Shown here piece after piece: positions 19,632-28,383 of a stretch of DNA of 64,000 nt (the stretch's first letter is position 1; each line of letters starts with the position of its first letter). Source of the stretch: Liquorilactobacillus aquaticus DSM 21051 (GTDB taxonomy: Bacteria > Bacillota > Bacilli > Lactobacillales > Lactobacillaceae). The stretch spans positions 124,001 through 188,000 of the forward strand of contig NZ_AYZD01000018.1 of assembly GCF_001436755.1 (NCBI RefSeq), written 5' to 3'. The notes under the pieces were generated by a model. The model did not search any database. It had not been told where the DNA came from and worked only from the letters and a program-made list of their open reading frames with translations. A program made the translations under genes and the position numbers.

Positions 19632-19660
19632 ACTATAATCAATTTCAGATTTAATTGCAA
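19632..19660 (-). promoter_or_regulatory. Sigma-A promoter of groES-groEL
   Basis: On the minus strand TTGCAA (19660-19655), 17 bases, TATAGT (19637-19632). Transcription would start at or just before CIRCE, the standard arrangement for HrcA repression. Confidence 0.8.
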
Positions 19661-19755
19661 CCTTTTTTATCACTCTTTGTGTTCAAGTGCTAATTTGCAA
19701 GTTAGAATGTGCTATACTAACATTGAATTTTAGTCTTTAGATCGGAGCCCAATTT

Positions 19756-20388
19756 ATGAATTTAAAAAATAATTCTTTGTTGCTTACTTTGACATATCTC
19801 CTGACAATGTTTATTCCAAATGTTCTTCTAACATTTTTTAAGAACAACAATCTCTATTATTCGTCGGTTACCGTGTGCAGCCTGCTTGGAATGTCAGCTA
19901 TGCTTTTCTTTAATAACAAATATCCATTCAATAACTTCATAGCACCGAAAAAATCAAGTCTTTTGACCGTAATCGGATGGGGCATAATGGGAACAATCGC
20001 AGCTTTAGCGCTTCAACGCATTAGCTTTTTCATTGAGACGACTTTTTTTCAGCAGTCTATAGTATCACAAAATACTGCTGAAACACTGACTGTCCTCACT
20101 CATTATCCTTACTACATACTATTTGTTGTTTTGGCAGCCCCCATCATGGAAGAACTGGTTTTCCGCAAGGTACTCTTTGGAAATCTTGCTACTTTAATAG
20201 GTCCTGTGGGCTCTGCCTTGGTCTCAAGCACACTTTTCAGCATTGCACATCAAGATGGTCATTTCATCACATATGCAGTTATGGGGTTAATTTTCTGTTT
20301 CATTTATACAAAAACTGGAAAAATTACTGCTTCCATGCTTTCACATATCTTGTTGAATTTGCTTATCATCGTCTTTAGCTTAATCTGA
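19756..20388 (+). CDS. CPBP family intramembrane metalloprotease, YdiL-like
   Basis: A 210-residue membrane protein of the CPBP (Abi) family, relatives of the Rce1 CaaX protease. The catalytic signatures are present: EELVFR (Glu132, Glu133, Arg137), His165 in FSIAHQDGH and His197 in SMLSHILLN. Hydrophobic segments fill most of the length. Substrates of bacterial members are mostly unknown; some act in bacteriocin immunity. B. subtilis ydiL occupies the same place beside groES, which supports orthology over an immunity gene. The ATG follows CGGAG, and an extended -10 (TGCTATACT) lies about 40 bases upstream. Confidence 0.85.
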   Translation: MNLKNNSLLLTLTYLLTMFIPNVLLTFFKNNNLYYSSVTVCSLLGMSAMLFFNNKYPFNNFIAPKKSSLLTVIGWGIMGTIAALALQRISFFIETTFFQQSIVSQNTAETLTVLTHYPYYILFVVLAAPIMEELVFRKVLFGNLATLIGPVGSALVSSTLFSIAHQDGHFITYAVMGLIFCFIYTKTGKITASMLSHILLNLLIIVFSLI

Positions 20389-20406
20389 TCAATAATGCTG
20401 AGATCA

Positions 20407-20432
20407 CAAAAAAAGAACCCATACCGGGTTCT
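20407..20432 (-). terminator. Terminator after rex
   Basis: AGAACCC (20414-20420) pairs with GGGTTCT (20426-20432); seven T follow on the minus strand. It lies 40 bases beyond the rex stop. Confidence 0.75.
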
Positions 20433-20470
20433 CACAATATTCTAGGACAATAATAGCTGTTATGTAAAAA

Positions 20471-21124
20471 TTATCCAAGTTTATTTTCATCTTGTTTGCC
20501 AAATTTATCTAAGAAATAAATCAAAGTCTGCAGCTCATTGGTCAAGTCAACGTTTTGGACGCGTACTGTATCTGGAACTGTTATTCTTAGAGGGGTAAAG
20601 TTTAAAATACCCTTAACACCAACTTCAACCAATTCATTGGTTACTTCTTGCGCAACTTTCGCAGGAACAGTCAAAATAACAATCTCAATCTGTTGAACTG
20701 ATAACTGTTCTTTCATATCGTTCATATGATAAACTGGGACACCACTTTGAATAGTACCCGTAATATCTTCTTTAATATCAAAGGCTGCGCTAATGCGTAC
20801 ATTATTACTTTGATGAAAATTGTAATTGAGTAAGGCATGTCCTAAATTTCCCACACCAACAAGTGCAACATTTGTTAATTTATCTTGATTGAGTGTTTTC
20901 TTAAAAAAGGCAAGTAGGCTTTCAACGTCATAACCATAACCGCGTTTGCCTAAAGCTCCAAAATACGAAAAGTCTCGCCGAATTGTTGCTGAATCGACTT
21001 TTACAGCATCAGCTAGTTCTGTTGAAGAAACTCGTTGCTTGCCGGCATCTGATAGAAAATGAAGGTAACGATAATAAATTGGCAATCTTTTGGCAGTTGC
21101 ATGTGGTATTTTTGATGTTGCCAT
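20471..21124 (-). CDS. rex: Redox-sensing transcriptional repressor Rex
   Basis: Rex senses the NADH/NAD+ ratio and represses fermentation and respiration genes when NADH is low. The 217-residue product has an N-terminal winged helix ([21 protein letters not shown] fits its recognition helix region) and a Rossmann NAD(H)-binding domain with [16 protein letters not shown]. The C-terminal helix for domain swapping ends in FLDKFG. The start is ATG 21124, seven bases after AGGAGG; a longer frame reads into that site. It is transcribed away from the ABC-F gene, as between rex and ydiF in related genomes. Confidence 0.96.
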   Translation of the reverse strand: MATSKIPHATAKRLPIYYRYLHFLSDAGKQRVSSTELADAVKVDSATIRRDFSYFGALGKRGYGYDVESLLAFFKKTLNQDKLTNVALVGVGNLGHALLNYNFHQSNNVRISAAFDIKEDITGTIQSGVPVYHMNDMKEQLSVQQIEIVILTVPAKVAQEVTNELVEVGVKGILNFTPLRITVPDTVRVQNVDLTNELQTLIYFLDKFGKQDENKLG

Positions 21125-21351
21125 AATAATCCTCCTTTCCAAATTAAAGTCAAACTTGTTATTATTGTAACATAGACTCTGAAACGTGAGAACAATATTG
21201 TTTAATTATGTGAACAGAATCGTACACCACTCTTTTAACACAGTCATGCTACACTAAAAAGAATGTACTTGCAATAATTAAACGCTTATTTTCTAAAAAT
21301 TTTTATAACAAACATTATAAATTATATGTTAATCGATTAGGAAGTGTAAAT

Positions 21352-23301
21352 ATGATCTTACTTGAAGTTCAGCAAGCTGCTCGTTATTTTGGGGCAGATA
21401 TTCTTTTCAAAAATGTGAGTCTTACCCTTCAAGAAAAAGCGCGTGTTGCTTTAGTTGGGCGCAATGGTGTGGGAAAATCAACGCTTATTAAAATGATTAT
21501 TGGGCAGCAAAAGCTTGATGAGGGACAGATTATCAAAAAAAAGAATCTCACTATCGGTTATCTTGCCCAAGATACCGGTCTAGAATCAAGTAATACGATT
21601 TATGATGAAATGCTAACTGTTTTTGCAGATTTACAAAAAGCGGAGCAGCAAATGCACAAATTAGAAGCACAAATAGCTCAAATGGCTAATAACATTCAAA
21701 TGAATCAAAAAAATTACGATAATCTGCTTGAAAAATATGATAGATTGCAACATGATTTTAAAGAAAAAAATGGATATGGATATGAATCTGAAATTCGTTC
21801 TGTTTTACATGGATTTCACTTCTTTGAAGAAGATTATTCAAAAAAAATCACTTCATTGTCTGGTGGACAGAAGACTCGTTTAGCCTTAGCCAAGCTTCTT
21901 CTAGAGAAACGCGATCTCTTGATCCTTGATGAGCCGACAAATCACCTAGACATTGGTACTCTAAGCTGGTTAGAAAATTATCTCCAATCATACAATGGCG
22001 CTTTACTGCTTGTATCACATGACCGTTACTTTTTGGATAAAATTGCAACAGAGGTTTACGAACTAACACAGCATTCAGTCCAGTTTTATAAGGGAAATTA
22101 TTCAAAGTATATTCGCGAAAAAAGTGAACGACTTCGTCTTCAATGGAAGAAATTTGAAAAACAGCAGACTGAAATAGCAAAACTTGAAGATTTTGTTGAT
22201 CGAAATCTTGCACGTGCTTCAACGACCAAAAGAGCTCAGAGTAGAAGAAAACAACTTGAAAAAATGGAACGACTTGAACGTCCAAAAGGCCAAGAAAAAG
22301 GACCACACTTTCAATTTAGAGTTGAGCAAGAGAGTGGCAATATTGTTATGATAGTTGAAAATGCCGCCATCGGCCACAATAATAAAATCATCTCTCAACC
22401 AATAAATATTGACCTCAGAAAACATAATATTATGGCTATTGTTGGTCCAAATGGTGTAGGAAAATCAACCTTGCTTAAAAGCATTTTAAAAAAAATCCCT
22501 TTCATTAAGGGCAATTGCAGATTTGGAACAAATGTTGATGTTGGGTACTATGATCAGGAACTAAAAAATCTCAACCCAGCAAAAACTGTTTTGAGTGAAA
22601 TTTGGGACGAACACCCTTTGACACCTGAAAAAGATATTCGTTCTGTCTTAGGGAGTTTCCTTTTTTCCGGTGATGACGTAAAAAAAATCGTTCACAATCT
22701 CTCTGGTGGTGAAAAAGCACGCTTGTTATTAACCAAACTTGCCATGAAAAATCATAACTTTCTTATCTTTGATGAGCCTACAAATCATTTAGACATCGAT
22801 AGCAAGGAAGTCTTAGAAGATGCACTTCTAAACTACTCTGGAACTGTACTTTTTGTCTCACATGATCGTTATTTTATCAATAAAGTTGCAACAAGTGTCT
22901 TAGAGATTTCTGAAACCGGCAGTGAACTCTTCCTGGGTGACTATGATTATTATATTGATAAGAAAGAAGAACAGGAACTTATTGCCAATGAAAAAAATAA
23001 AGAGAATGAGAAAGATATTCAAACAGTTGCCTCATCCGCTAAAAGCAATTACAAAGACAGTAAGTCAGCACAAAAAAAAGTGCGTAAGTTAAAACGTGAA
23101 GTAGCCACATTAGAAGAAAAGATCGAACAGTTAAGTCATACAAAATTAGAAATTGAAACACAAATGTCCCTTCCAGAAAGCTTTTCTGATGCTTCTAAAA
23201 TGCAAGAACTACAGCTCCAACTAACTGAATGCACAAAAGAATTAGAACAAGCTGAACTTCTGTGGGAAGAAAAAAGTTTATCATTAGAAGACAATAATTA
23301 G
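21352..23301 (+). CDS. ABC-F family ATPase, YdiF-like
   Basis: A soluble protein with two fused ABC ATPase domains and no membrane segment, as in translation-related ABC-F factors. Domain 1 has Walker A GRNGVGKST (about 36-44) and LSGGQKTRLALAK; domain 2 has GPNGVGKSTLLKS and LSGGEKARLLLTK; both Walker B motifs read DEPTNHLDI. The interdomain linker around FVDRNLARASTTKRAQSR is rich in basic residues and would reach the ribosomal E site. A C-terminal coiled coil of about 100 residues follows. The length (649 aa) and neighbours (rex, CPBP, groESL) match B. subtilis YdiF. Antibiotic resistance is possible for ABC-F proteins but not suggested by this context. Confidence 0.9.
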   Translation: MILLEVQQAARYFGADILFKNVSLTLQEKARVALVGRNGVGKSTLIKMIIGQQKLDEGQIIKKKNLTIGYLAQDTGLESSNTIYDEMLTVFADLQKAEQQMHKLEAQIAQMANNIQMNQKNYDNLLEKYDRLQHDFKEKNGYGYESEIRSVLHGFHFFEEDYSKKITSLSGGQKTRLALAKLLLEKRDLLILDEPTNHLDIGTLSWLENYLQSYNGALLLVSHDRYFLDKIATEVYELTQHSVQFYKGNYSKYIREKSERLRLQWKKFEKQQTEIAKLEDFVDRNLARASTTKRAQSRRKQLEKMERLERPKGQEKGPHFQFRVEQESGNIVMIVENAAIGHNNKIISQPINIDLRKHNIMAIVGPNGVGKSTLLKSILKKIPFIKGNCRFGTNVDVGYYDQELKNLNPAKTVLSEIWDEHPLTPEKDIRSVLGSFLFSGDDVKKIVHNLSGGEKARLLLTKLAMKNHNFLIFDEPTNHLDIDSKEVLEDALLNYSGTVLFVSHDRYFINKVATSVLEISETGSELFLGDYDYYIDKKEEQELIANEKNKENEKDIQTVASSAKSNYKDSKSAQKKVRKLKREVATLEEKIEQLSHTKLEIETQMSLPESFSDASKMQELQLQLTECTKELEQAELLWEEKSLSLEDNN

Positions 23302-23449
23302 TTAGTTATTTGCTCAAATCCCAAAATAAAAGAACGATAATTTGCTAATTAAATAGGATTTCCACTGACAGCCTTTTCTAAGGTGCTCACTATCTTTAAT
23401 CAAGATACGTGACTAATATAGGAACAGCTTGAATCAGTAGGTACAATTC

Positions 23450-23611
23450 GTGTTGAAAAAGTATCTAGGAATTCAAAAAACTCTAATTGATAAGGCATAT
23501 TATAAAAAAACAATACATGTTAGTAAAGGTGCTGGATCATACGTCCCTAAGTTAGAGAGCTACATCAGAAAAAGTAATGATTTTTCAATCGTGATATACA
23601 AAAATACGTAA
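23450..23611 (+). CDS. Doubtful 53-codon reading frame or remnant
   Basis: A GTG-initiated frame of 53 codons, Lys- and Tyr-rich, containing SKGAGSYVPKLESYIRKSN. I do not recognise it. No convincing Shine-Dalgarno precedes it and a stop lies 12 bases upstream in frame. It may be chance or the end of a lost gene. The remaining DNA from 23302 to 23740 shows no other structure beyond high AT content. Confidence 0.2.
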   Translation: MLKKYLGIQKTLIDKAYYKKTIHVSKGAGSYVPKLESYIRKSNDFSIVIYKNT

Positions 23612-23744
23612 TGAATTGCTTTTTTAATAAATGTGTGCACTACTAGCAATAATAAATGATTTTAATCACAATGTTATTATGTTTAAATTAAAGAACTCTA
23701 TCATCAATATTGCAAAAATAATAGATTAAAAAACAATTTTATTT

Positions 23745-23766
23745 ATAATATATGCTATACTGGTCT
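23745..23766 (+). promoter_or_regulatory. Extended -10 promoter before the small membrane protein gene
   Basis: The sequence TATGCTATACTGG contains TGC plus TATACT, about 40 bases before the ATG at 23804. The DNA just upstream is strongly AT-rich. Confidence 0.55.
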
Positions 23767-23803
23767 CAAAATTGTGAAGGTATAAGATTGTTGGGGGCGA
23801 TTT

Positions 23804-23956
23804 ATGAATAAGACAAAAAATTCTCTTTTAGCACTTTTGTGGACGATCACAATCGGATTATTCATAACACACCTGATTGGAAAGGGACCGTATGCACCTG
23901 CGCTGACAGTTTTTGTAATATCTATCGCACTAACTGCAGCATTTAGAAAATCTTAA
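23804..23956 (+). CDS. Small two-helix membrane protein of unknown function
   Basis: A 50-residue product that I do not recognise. It starts at an ATG after TTGGGGGCGA, a strong ribosome-binding site. Residues 8-25 (LLALLWTITIGLFITHLI) and 31-46 (APALTVFVISIALTAA) form two hydrophobic segments separated by a Gly-Lys-Gly-Pro turn, with basic ends (KTK at the start, RKS at the stop), which predicts a hairpin with both ends inside. It has its own promoter and a strong terminator, which supports a real gene. No toxin or antisense partner is visible nearby. Confidence 0.65.
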   Translation: MNKTKNSLLALLWTITIGLFITHLIGKGPYAPALTVFVISIALTAAFRKS

Positions 23957-23965
23957 CGTACTTTT

Positions 23966-24016
23966 AAGTAAGGTAGAAAATTCTCAAAATTCGAGAATTT
24001 CCTACCTTACTTTTTT
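23966..24016 (+). terminator. Strong terminator after the small membrane protein gene
   Basis: AAGTAAGGTAG (23966-23976) pairs with CTACCTTACTT (24002-24012); inner bases GAAAATTCTC and GAGAATTTC extend the stem. Six T follow. The 200 bases beyond it show nothing recognisable. Confidence 0.9.
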
Positions 24017-24224
24017 ACGGGATTCGTGTTCTGGACTCTTTATTTGTTTAAAGACTTTCACACAGCTAATCTGTTATTTTGATGTTTTTTCAATCCCACA
24101 AAATGATGCTCATTTTTTCTATTGAAAGAGTGATATTTTACAAAAACTTCTGCTCATTGATGTACGAATAATTTGTAATTAGCATAGAAAAAAATTGCTT
24201 CTGGAACAGATTAATGTAAAGACA

Positions 24225-24275
24225 CAAATAAAACCTAGGACCCACGGCTTATTTTAACCCCGACTGGATCCTAGG
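24225..24275 (-). terminator. Terminator after tsaD
   Basis: On the minus strand CCTAGGATCCA (24275-24265 region) pairs with TGGGTCCTAGG, followed by TTTTATTT. It ends the tsaB-rimI-tsaD unit. Confidence 0.75.
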
Positions 24276-24305
24276 CTATTCAAATTTATCTGTAATAACA
24301 AGCTA

Positions 24306-25331
24306 TTACTTGATCCATGAAAATTCCAAACTTGGATCAGCATTCAAACTCATGTCAGCTCTGACCCCAGCCTTCCAGGCAACATGGCCAGCCGCTCCGA
24401 TCATTGCCGCATTGTCACCACATAGTTTCAATGGTGCCATTAATAATGAAACATTATCAAATTTCTTAAGTTCACGTTCGATTCTTTCACGCAAACCGCT
24501 GTTAGCCGCAACTCCACCAGCTAAAATTAATTGCTTAACTGGATACTTTTTCAATGCATTAACCGTCTTTTCGGCTAAAACATCAACTACACTTTGTTGA
24601 AAACTTGCTGCTAGATCTTTATGATCAAGTTTTTCTCCCACTTGATCAGCATGATGCACAGTATTTATGAAAGCACTCTTGAGGCCGCTGAAACTAAAAT
24701 CAAAATTATTTTCATTGATCATTGCACGTGGAAAACTAAAAACATCTTTGCCCAAATGTGCTAATCGATCTATTTCTTTTCCTGCAGGATAATTAATGCC
24801 TAGCACACGCCCTATTTTGTCATATGCTTCTCCTGCTGCATCATCTCGTGTCTCACCAATTATTTCATAGCTGTTGGGAGCAGCTAGATAAACTAACTCT
24901 GTATGCCCTCCTGAGACAAGCAACGCGAGTGCGGGAAAGACAAGTGGTTTAACAAAACGTGCTGCATATATATGTCCAGCCATATGATTGACCGGAATTA
25001 ATGGCAGATTATGGGTAAATGCCACAACTTTTGCTGCTGAGATTCCGACAAGCAAAGCCCCTACGAGTCCTGGTCCGTATGTAACTGCTACTGCACTTAA
25101 ATCTTCATAGCCCACACCAGCTTGATTTAAGGCATCCTCCAAGCATAACGTGATCTGTTCAATATGATGACGACTAGCAACTTCTGGAACAACTCCTCCA
25201 AAACGCTTGTGGCTGTTTATCTGAGTCGCAACAATATTCGACAAAATCTTATTTCCATCTTCAATAACAGATACACTAGTTTCATCGCAACTCGATTCAA
25301 AAGCTAAAATCAAATCTCTTTGCTTATTCAT
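24306..25331 (-). CDS. tsaD: tRNA t6A37 threonylcarbamoyltransferase TsaD
   Basis: TsaD transfers the threonylcarbamoyl group to A37 of ANN-decoding tRNAs, working with TsaB and TsaE. The 341-residue product has the ASKHA fold with the N-terminal [11 protein letters not shown], the metal-binding motif NHMAGH (His116, His120), [24 protein letters not shown] and the C-terminal [10 protein letters not shown] and [12 protein letters not shown]. It is the third gene of the tsaB-rimI-tsaD unit, two bases after rimI. tsaE and tsaC are not in the window. Confidence 0.97.
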   Translation of the reverse strand: MNKQRDLILAFESSCDETSVSVIEDGNKILSNIVATQINSHKRFGGVVPEVASRHHIEQITLCLEDALNQAGVGYEDLSAVAVTYGPGLVGALLVGISAAKVVAFTHNLPLIPVNHMAGHIYAARFVKPLVFPALALLVSGGHTELVYLAAPNSYEIIGETRDDAAGEAYDKIGRVLGINYPAGKEIDRLAHLGKDVFSFPRAMINENNFDFSFSGLKSAFINTVHHADQVGEKLDHKDLAASFQQSVVDVLAEKTVNALKKYPVKQLILAGGVAANSGLRERIERELKKFDNVSLLMAPLKLCGDNAAMIGAAGHVAWKAGVRADMSLNADPSLEFSWIK

Positions 25332-25333
25332 GC

Positions 25334-25915
25334 TTAACCGTTCCCTTTTCTTGAAAATTCGTATCTCATATCTACAGCATCTTCTCGATTAAATACATAA
25401 TAATCCTTTTTCAACCCATGACTTGTAAAACCAAGAGATTTGTAAAGTGCCTGAGCTGGTTCATTACTCTGTCTTACTTCTAAACTAAGCGATTGATAGT
25501 TCAGACTGTTAGCATAATCAATCATCACTCTCATTAAATACCTTCCCAGTCCCGCTCTTTGATATGTGGGTGTAACTGCAACATTGGTAATATGTACGTC
25601 ATGCTCTCCTCGATCAAATGCTGCACCTATAAAAGCCACTAAACGGTCGTCATGACGCATTATCAGGTATAAATTTTTATTCTCATTTTTTATTTCTTCT
25701 TCAAAAACACCGAAATTCCATGAACTGTCATTAGGATAAACTTTTTTCTGAAGGCTAAGCAGTTCTGGGATATCTGGGACGATAGCCCGACTCACAAGAA
25801 ATGAATTTTTATTTATTAAAATGTGCCTATTTCTAAACGTAAGTTCAGCTTGCTTGGGATCTCCATTCCAAAAAGCATGTAACAAAGCGTTAAATTTTTT
25901 CAACATAGGGTTCAT
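25334..25915 (-). CDS. rimI: Ribosomal protein alanine N-acetyltransferase RimI
   Basis: A GNAT acetyltransferase of the RimI type, 193 residues, expected to acetylate the N-terminus of ribosomal protein bS18 or related targets. The GNAT core reads [20 protein letters not shown] (acetyl-CoA loop) followed by [19 protein letters not shown]. About 45 extra N-terminal residues precede the core. The ATG at 25915 follows GGGAGA and overlaps the tsaB end by 26 bases. The tsaB-rimI-tsaD order is widespread and supports the name. Confidence 0.9.
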   Translation of the reverse strand: MNPMLKKFNALLHAFWNGDPKQAELTFRNRHILINKNSFLVSRAIVPDIPELLSLQKKVYPNDSSWNFGVFEEEIKNENKNLYLIMRHDDRLVAFIGAAFDRGEHDVHITNVAVTPTYQRAGLGRYLMRVMIDYANSLNYQSLSLEVRQSNEPAQALYKSLGFTSHGLKKDYYVFNREDAVDMRYEFSRKGNG

Positions 25916-26612
25916 GGTCAGTCTCCCGATGATTTTTTAGCCATTGAGCTTCTGCTTGCGTCAAACGTAAATAATGAGGCACGAAGCTATTAACTTCTAC
26001 AGCCACTTTTCCTTCACCTATCAAACCTAGAATGTAAGCTTGCGGATATGCAAAGTTTTGCGACGCAAAGAAAATCCTCTCAGGTTCCATTTTTTCAAGC
26101 AGCTGTTTTTTAAAAGTGGTACAGTCATTACCTACAAAAATAACTTTAGGATAAACTTTCAGTAGTTCACAAAGCTTATCAAGTCCAATATGTTGATCGG
26201 CAAACACTTGAACAAGTTTTCCCTTTTCATCCCGATAGCCACCCGCGAAAACATTATTCCGCCGTGCATTAAATAAGGGAACTAGCAACCCTTCTGTATG
26301 AGCAAGTGCTCCTGCTAAGACTTCCAAACTTGAAACCCCGACTAATTCCTTTTTTAAGGTACAGGCAAGAGTCTTAGCAGTCGTAACTCCAATTCTAAGA
26401 CCTGTGTATGAACCAGGCCCTTGTGCTACAACTATTCGATCGATGCCTTGCGGTTGCATCTTCGTTTGCTTGAAAAGTTCTTCAATTAACGGCATCAAGG
26501 TGACACTGTGATTTTTGCTTATATTTGTTGTCATTGTCGCCAGTAACTGTTCATCTTCAAGCAAGGCAACGCTCAATGGCTGGTTCGAGGTATCAATTGC
26601 CAACACTTTCAT
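25890..26612 (-). CDS. tsaB: t6A biosynthesis scaffold protein TsaB
   Basis: TsaB pairs with TsaD in the t6A tRNA modification complex and lacks catalysis of its own. The 240-residue product starts with the ASKHA phosphate loop region VLAIDTSNQPLSVALLED and has the conserved stretch VVAQGPGSYTGLRIGVTTAKTLA, which distinguishes it from TsaD. It is the first gene of its operon. A candidate promoter lies about 60 bases upstream, overlapped by a cre-like sequence. Confidence 0.95.
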   Translation of the reverse strand: MKVLAIDTSNQPLSVALLEDEQLLATMTTNISKNHSVTLMPLIEELFKQTKMQPQGIDRIVVAQGPGSYTGLRIGVTTAKTLACTLKKELVGVSSLEVLAGALAHTEGLLVPLFNARRNNVFAGGYRDEKGKLVQVFADQHIGLDKLCELLKVYPKVIFVGNDCTTFKKQLLEKMEPERIFFASQNFAYPQAYILGLIGEGKVAVEVNSFVPHYLRLTQAEAQWLKNHRETDHEPYVEKI

Positions 26613-26680
26613 TATAATTTATCGCTCCACTTCTTCAATCGTAAATTCCAACAACAATACTATCACATTTACTAAATACA

Positions 26681-26695
26681 ATGTAAACGAATGCT
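26681..26695. promoter_or_regulatory. Candidate cre (CcpA) site at the tsaB promoter
   Basis: ATGTAAACGAATGCT fits the degenerate cre consensus WTGNAANCGNWNNCW at all 15 positions. It overlaps the probable -35 TTTACA of tsaB (17 bases before GATAGT). The consensus is loose, so chance is possible. Confidence 0.35.
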
Positions 26696-26755
26696 AACAT
26701 TTTAATGTTACTTTGCTTTGCAAGAAAAAGAACAAATTTTATAACATCAAGATAA

Positions 26756-26808
26756 ATAGTTACATAAAATAAAAGGGCATAAGCACAGTTTTTACCCACT
26801 TAAGCCTC
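26756..26808 (-). terminator. Terminator after folT
   Basis: On the minus strand GGCTTAAG pairs with CTTATGCC with one mismatch around a loop, followed by TTTTATTTT, directly after the folT stop. Confidence 0.6.
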
Positions 26809-26811
26809 ATT

Positions 26812-27345
26812 TCATCTTAACCTAACGTGATTCTTAAGGGTATCCAACACTGTGTTCCTACTTACAGTTGATAACAGAATGATTTGAATCGGTATCATTA
26901 GCGCCTCTTTCAAGATACGTACGGGAAAGACAGACCAGAAAGAAACACGATACAGCCACATAATCCAGAACGTATTCAACAGGGTGTCTACAACCACAAT
27001 ATTGATAAGCACGGCACATAAGATACGCCAAAAACTTATCTTCCTATCATAGAAAAACATGCCATAGATAAAGGCTTCTATAAAAGCAGAAAGTGTAAAA
27101 CCTACAAAATAACCACCAGCTCCGCCTATCAGCAAAGTTCCAGCGATATCAGCAATTGCAGCCGCAATTCCACCGACCACTGGGCCGAACCATGCAGCCA
27201 TAAAAAACACAATTATAAAAGTCAAGCTGATTCTAACCGACCAAACTCCAAAAGACAAAAACCTTGCGACTACTATGTCCATTGCAATTAGCAGTCCAAC
27301 CAAAGCAACATCCCTCGTTGTCAGTCTTGTAACAAAATTATTCAC
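26812..27345 (-). CDS. folT: Folate ECF transporter substrate-binding subunit FolT
   Basis: This is the S component of an energy-coupling-factor importer, probably for folates; it would share the EcfA/A'/T module encoded elsewhere. The 177-residue product has about six membrane helices, an Arg-rich N-terminal stretch LTTRDVALVGLLIAMDIVVA, and FGVWSVRISLTFI, FGPVVGGIAAAIADIAGTLL and GGYFVGFTLSAFIEAFIYG, typical of FolT-type proteins. The start is GTG 27345, seven bases after GGGAGA. The upstream THF riboswitch is strong independent support for a folate substrate. Confidence 0.9.
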   Translation of the reverse strand: MNNFVTRLTTRDVALVGLLIAMDIVVARFLSFGVWSVRISLTFIIVFFMAAWFGPVVGGIAAAIADIAGTLLIGGAGGYFVGFTLSAFIEAFIYGMFFYDRKISFWRILCAVLINIVVVDTLLNTFWIMWLYRVSFWSVFPVRILKEALMIPIQIILLSTVSRNTVLDTLKNHVRLR

Positions 27346-27370
27346 TTAGACATCTCCCAGATGGAGCTGC

Positions 27371-27480
27371 CACAAAAAAATGCGGCGAATGCGGAGATAA
27401 AACCGCGAGAAGCTTTTTGATCACTCTTCGTCCAAAAGACACATTCCGTCCCTTTGGCACTTAACGCTCTATCCCCTACC
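27371..27480 (-). promoter_or_regulatory. Tetrahydrofolate riboswitch
   Basis: The minus strand carries the conserved GCGTTAAGTGCC and GGACGAAG segments of the THF (folT) riboswitch. The outer helix forms between GGGGATA (27476-27470) and TATCTCC (27399-27393), an inner helix between CCAAAGG and CTTTTGG, and a pseudoknot between GAATG and CATTC (about 27387-27391). A GC-rich CCGC with seven T (27380-27374) follows and could be the expression platform, a weak terminator, formed when folate is abundant. It sits between the promoter and folT. Confidence 0.9.
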
Positions 27481-27509
27481 CCGAAATTTGTGCACATCTG
27501 CGCGCTCTA

Positions 27510-27518
27510 ATTATAGCA
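27510..27518 (-). promoter_or_regulatory. Promoter of the THF riboswitch-folT transcript
   Basis: Extended -10 element TGC plus TATAAT on the minus strand, about 35 bases before the riboswitch outer helix. No good -35 is seen. Confidence 0.6.
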
Positions 27519-27614
27519 TATTAACTGCATAGTTCCTGTCCATTCAAGATATCATTTTAGTCACTTCAACTGTTTAAATTAGGCAAACACTTAAACAATC
27601 TGTAAAAATATGTC

Positions 27615-28367
27615 TTATTTTTGGGGTATCCACTCGCATGATGCAGTACAACACAGTGTGTGCTCAGTTTTAATTTGATGAACGGTTTTTATTTCTTGAT
27701 CATTGAGGTCAATATAAGCTCTGCTTTCAACGGTATCTCCATAGTGAACTTCTTGTTTGTACTTAATATTCATTTTTTTCAATGAATGCTCTAATAAAAA
27801 CTCGGAGGGAAGTGCATCCATCATCCAATCAAAATAATGAACATTATTCACGTGTTGATTTGAATCAATATCCATGAAACGAACCTGATATTTCTTAGTT
27901 TTTACCTGCTCGTCTGAAATCAACTTTTCTGGTTCAGGAAGCCGTTCAATTTTGTTTGTATAATCAGATGAATATGGTTCAATCAGTTCAGGTAAAATAC
28001 GCGCTATTTTGCGTTTGTTCTGATCCATTAAAACGAACACACTGTGCATTTTCGCAAGTTCTTCGCCATTTTCGGACTTAATCCAAAAATCACGATAACA
28101 GAAATAGCGATTATAACTTGCTGCCTCAGTTATGACATTGACTTTTTCATAAATTCGCGGCATTCTCTTAATATCAATTAAATGCTGTGTAATGACCCAG
28201 CCAAATCCTAGCCCTTTGACCTTTTTTACTGTTACACCTAACTCGTTGCTCTGGTCCTGTGAAGCTAACATCATAATATTTACAAGCATTCCAACCGTCA
28301 CTCTGCGTGTACAGTCAGTTTCATAAAAAAGTATTTTGTGCTCTTCACTATATTTTTTACCTGACAT
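27615..28367 (-). CDS. Acyl-ACP thioesterase (FatA/FatB family)
   Basis: A 250-residue protein of the bacterial acyl-ACP thioesterase family, which frees fatty acids from acyl carrier protein. It consists of two tandem hotdog folds: the first contains YSEEHKILFYETDCTRRV and FGWVITQHLIDIKRMP, the second contains VRFMDIDSNQHVNNVHYFDW, which carries the conserved Asn/His active-site region of the family. The ATG at 28367 lies 16 bases after the rsmI stop, so it is probably co-transcribed with rsmI. Such enzymes are common single genes in lactobacilli; chain-length preference cannot be read from sequence by eye. Confidence 0.88.
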   Translation of the reverse strand: MSGKKYSEEHKILFYETDCTRRVTVGMLVNIMMLASQDQSNELGVTVKKVKGLGFGWVITQHLIDIKRMPRIYEKVNVITEAASYNRYFCYRDFWIKSENGEELAKMHSVFVLMDQNKRKIARILPELIEPYSSDYTNKIERLPEPEKLISDEQVKTKKYQVRFMDIDSNQHVNNVHYFDWMMDALPSEFLLEHSLKKMNIKYKQEVHYGDTVESRAYIDLNDQEIKTVHQIKTEHTLCCTASCEWIPQK

Positions 28368-28383
28368 TTAGTCACCTTCCCAT

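Noticed and set aside
19756-20388. CPBP protease as a bacteriocin immunity gene
   Set aside because: No bacteriocin precursor, double-glycine leader or export gene lies nearby; the groES/rex neighbourhood fits YdiL.
21125-21351. Rex operator in the rex-ABC-F intergenic region
   Set aside because: Sequences such as TTGTTCTCACGTTTC only loosely resemble TTGTGAAN4TTCACAA; not enough to call.
21352-23301. ABC-F gene as an antibiotic resistance determinant
   Set aside because: The housekeeping context and long C-terminal coiled coil fit YdiF; no mobile element or leader-peptide attenuator is present.
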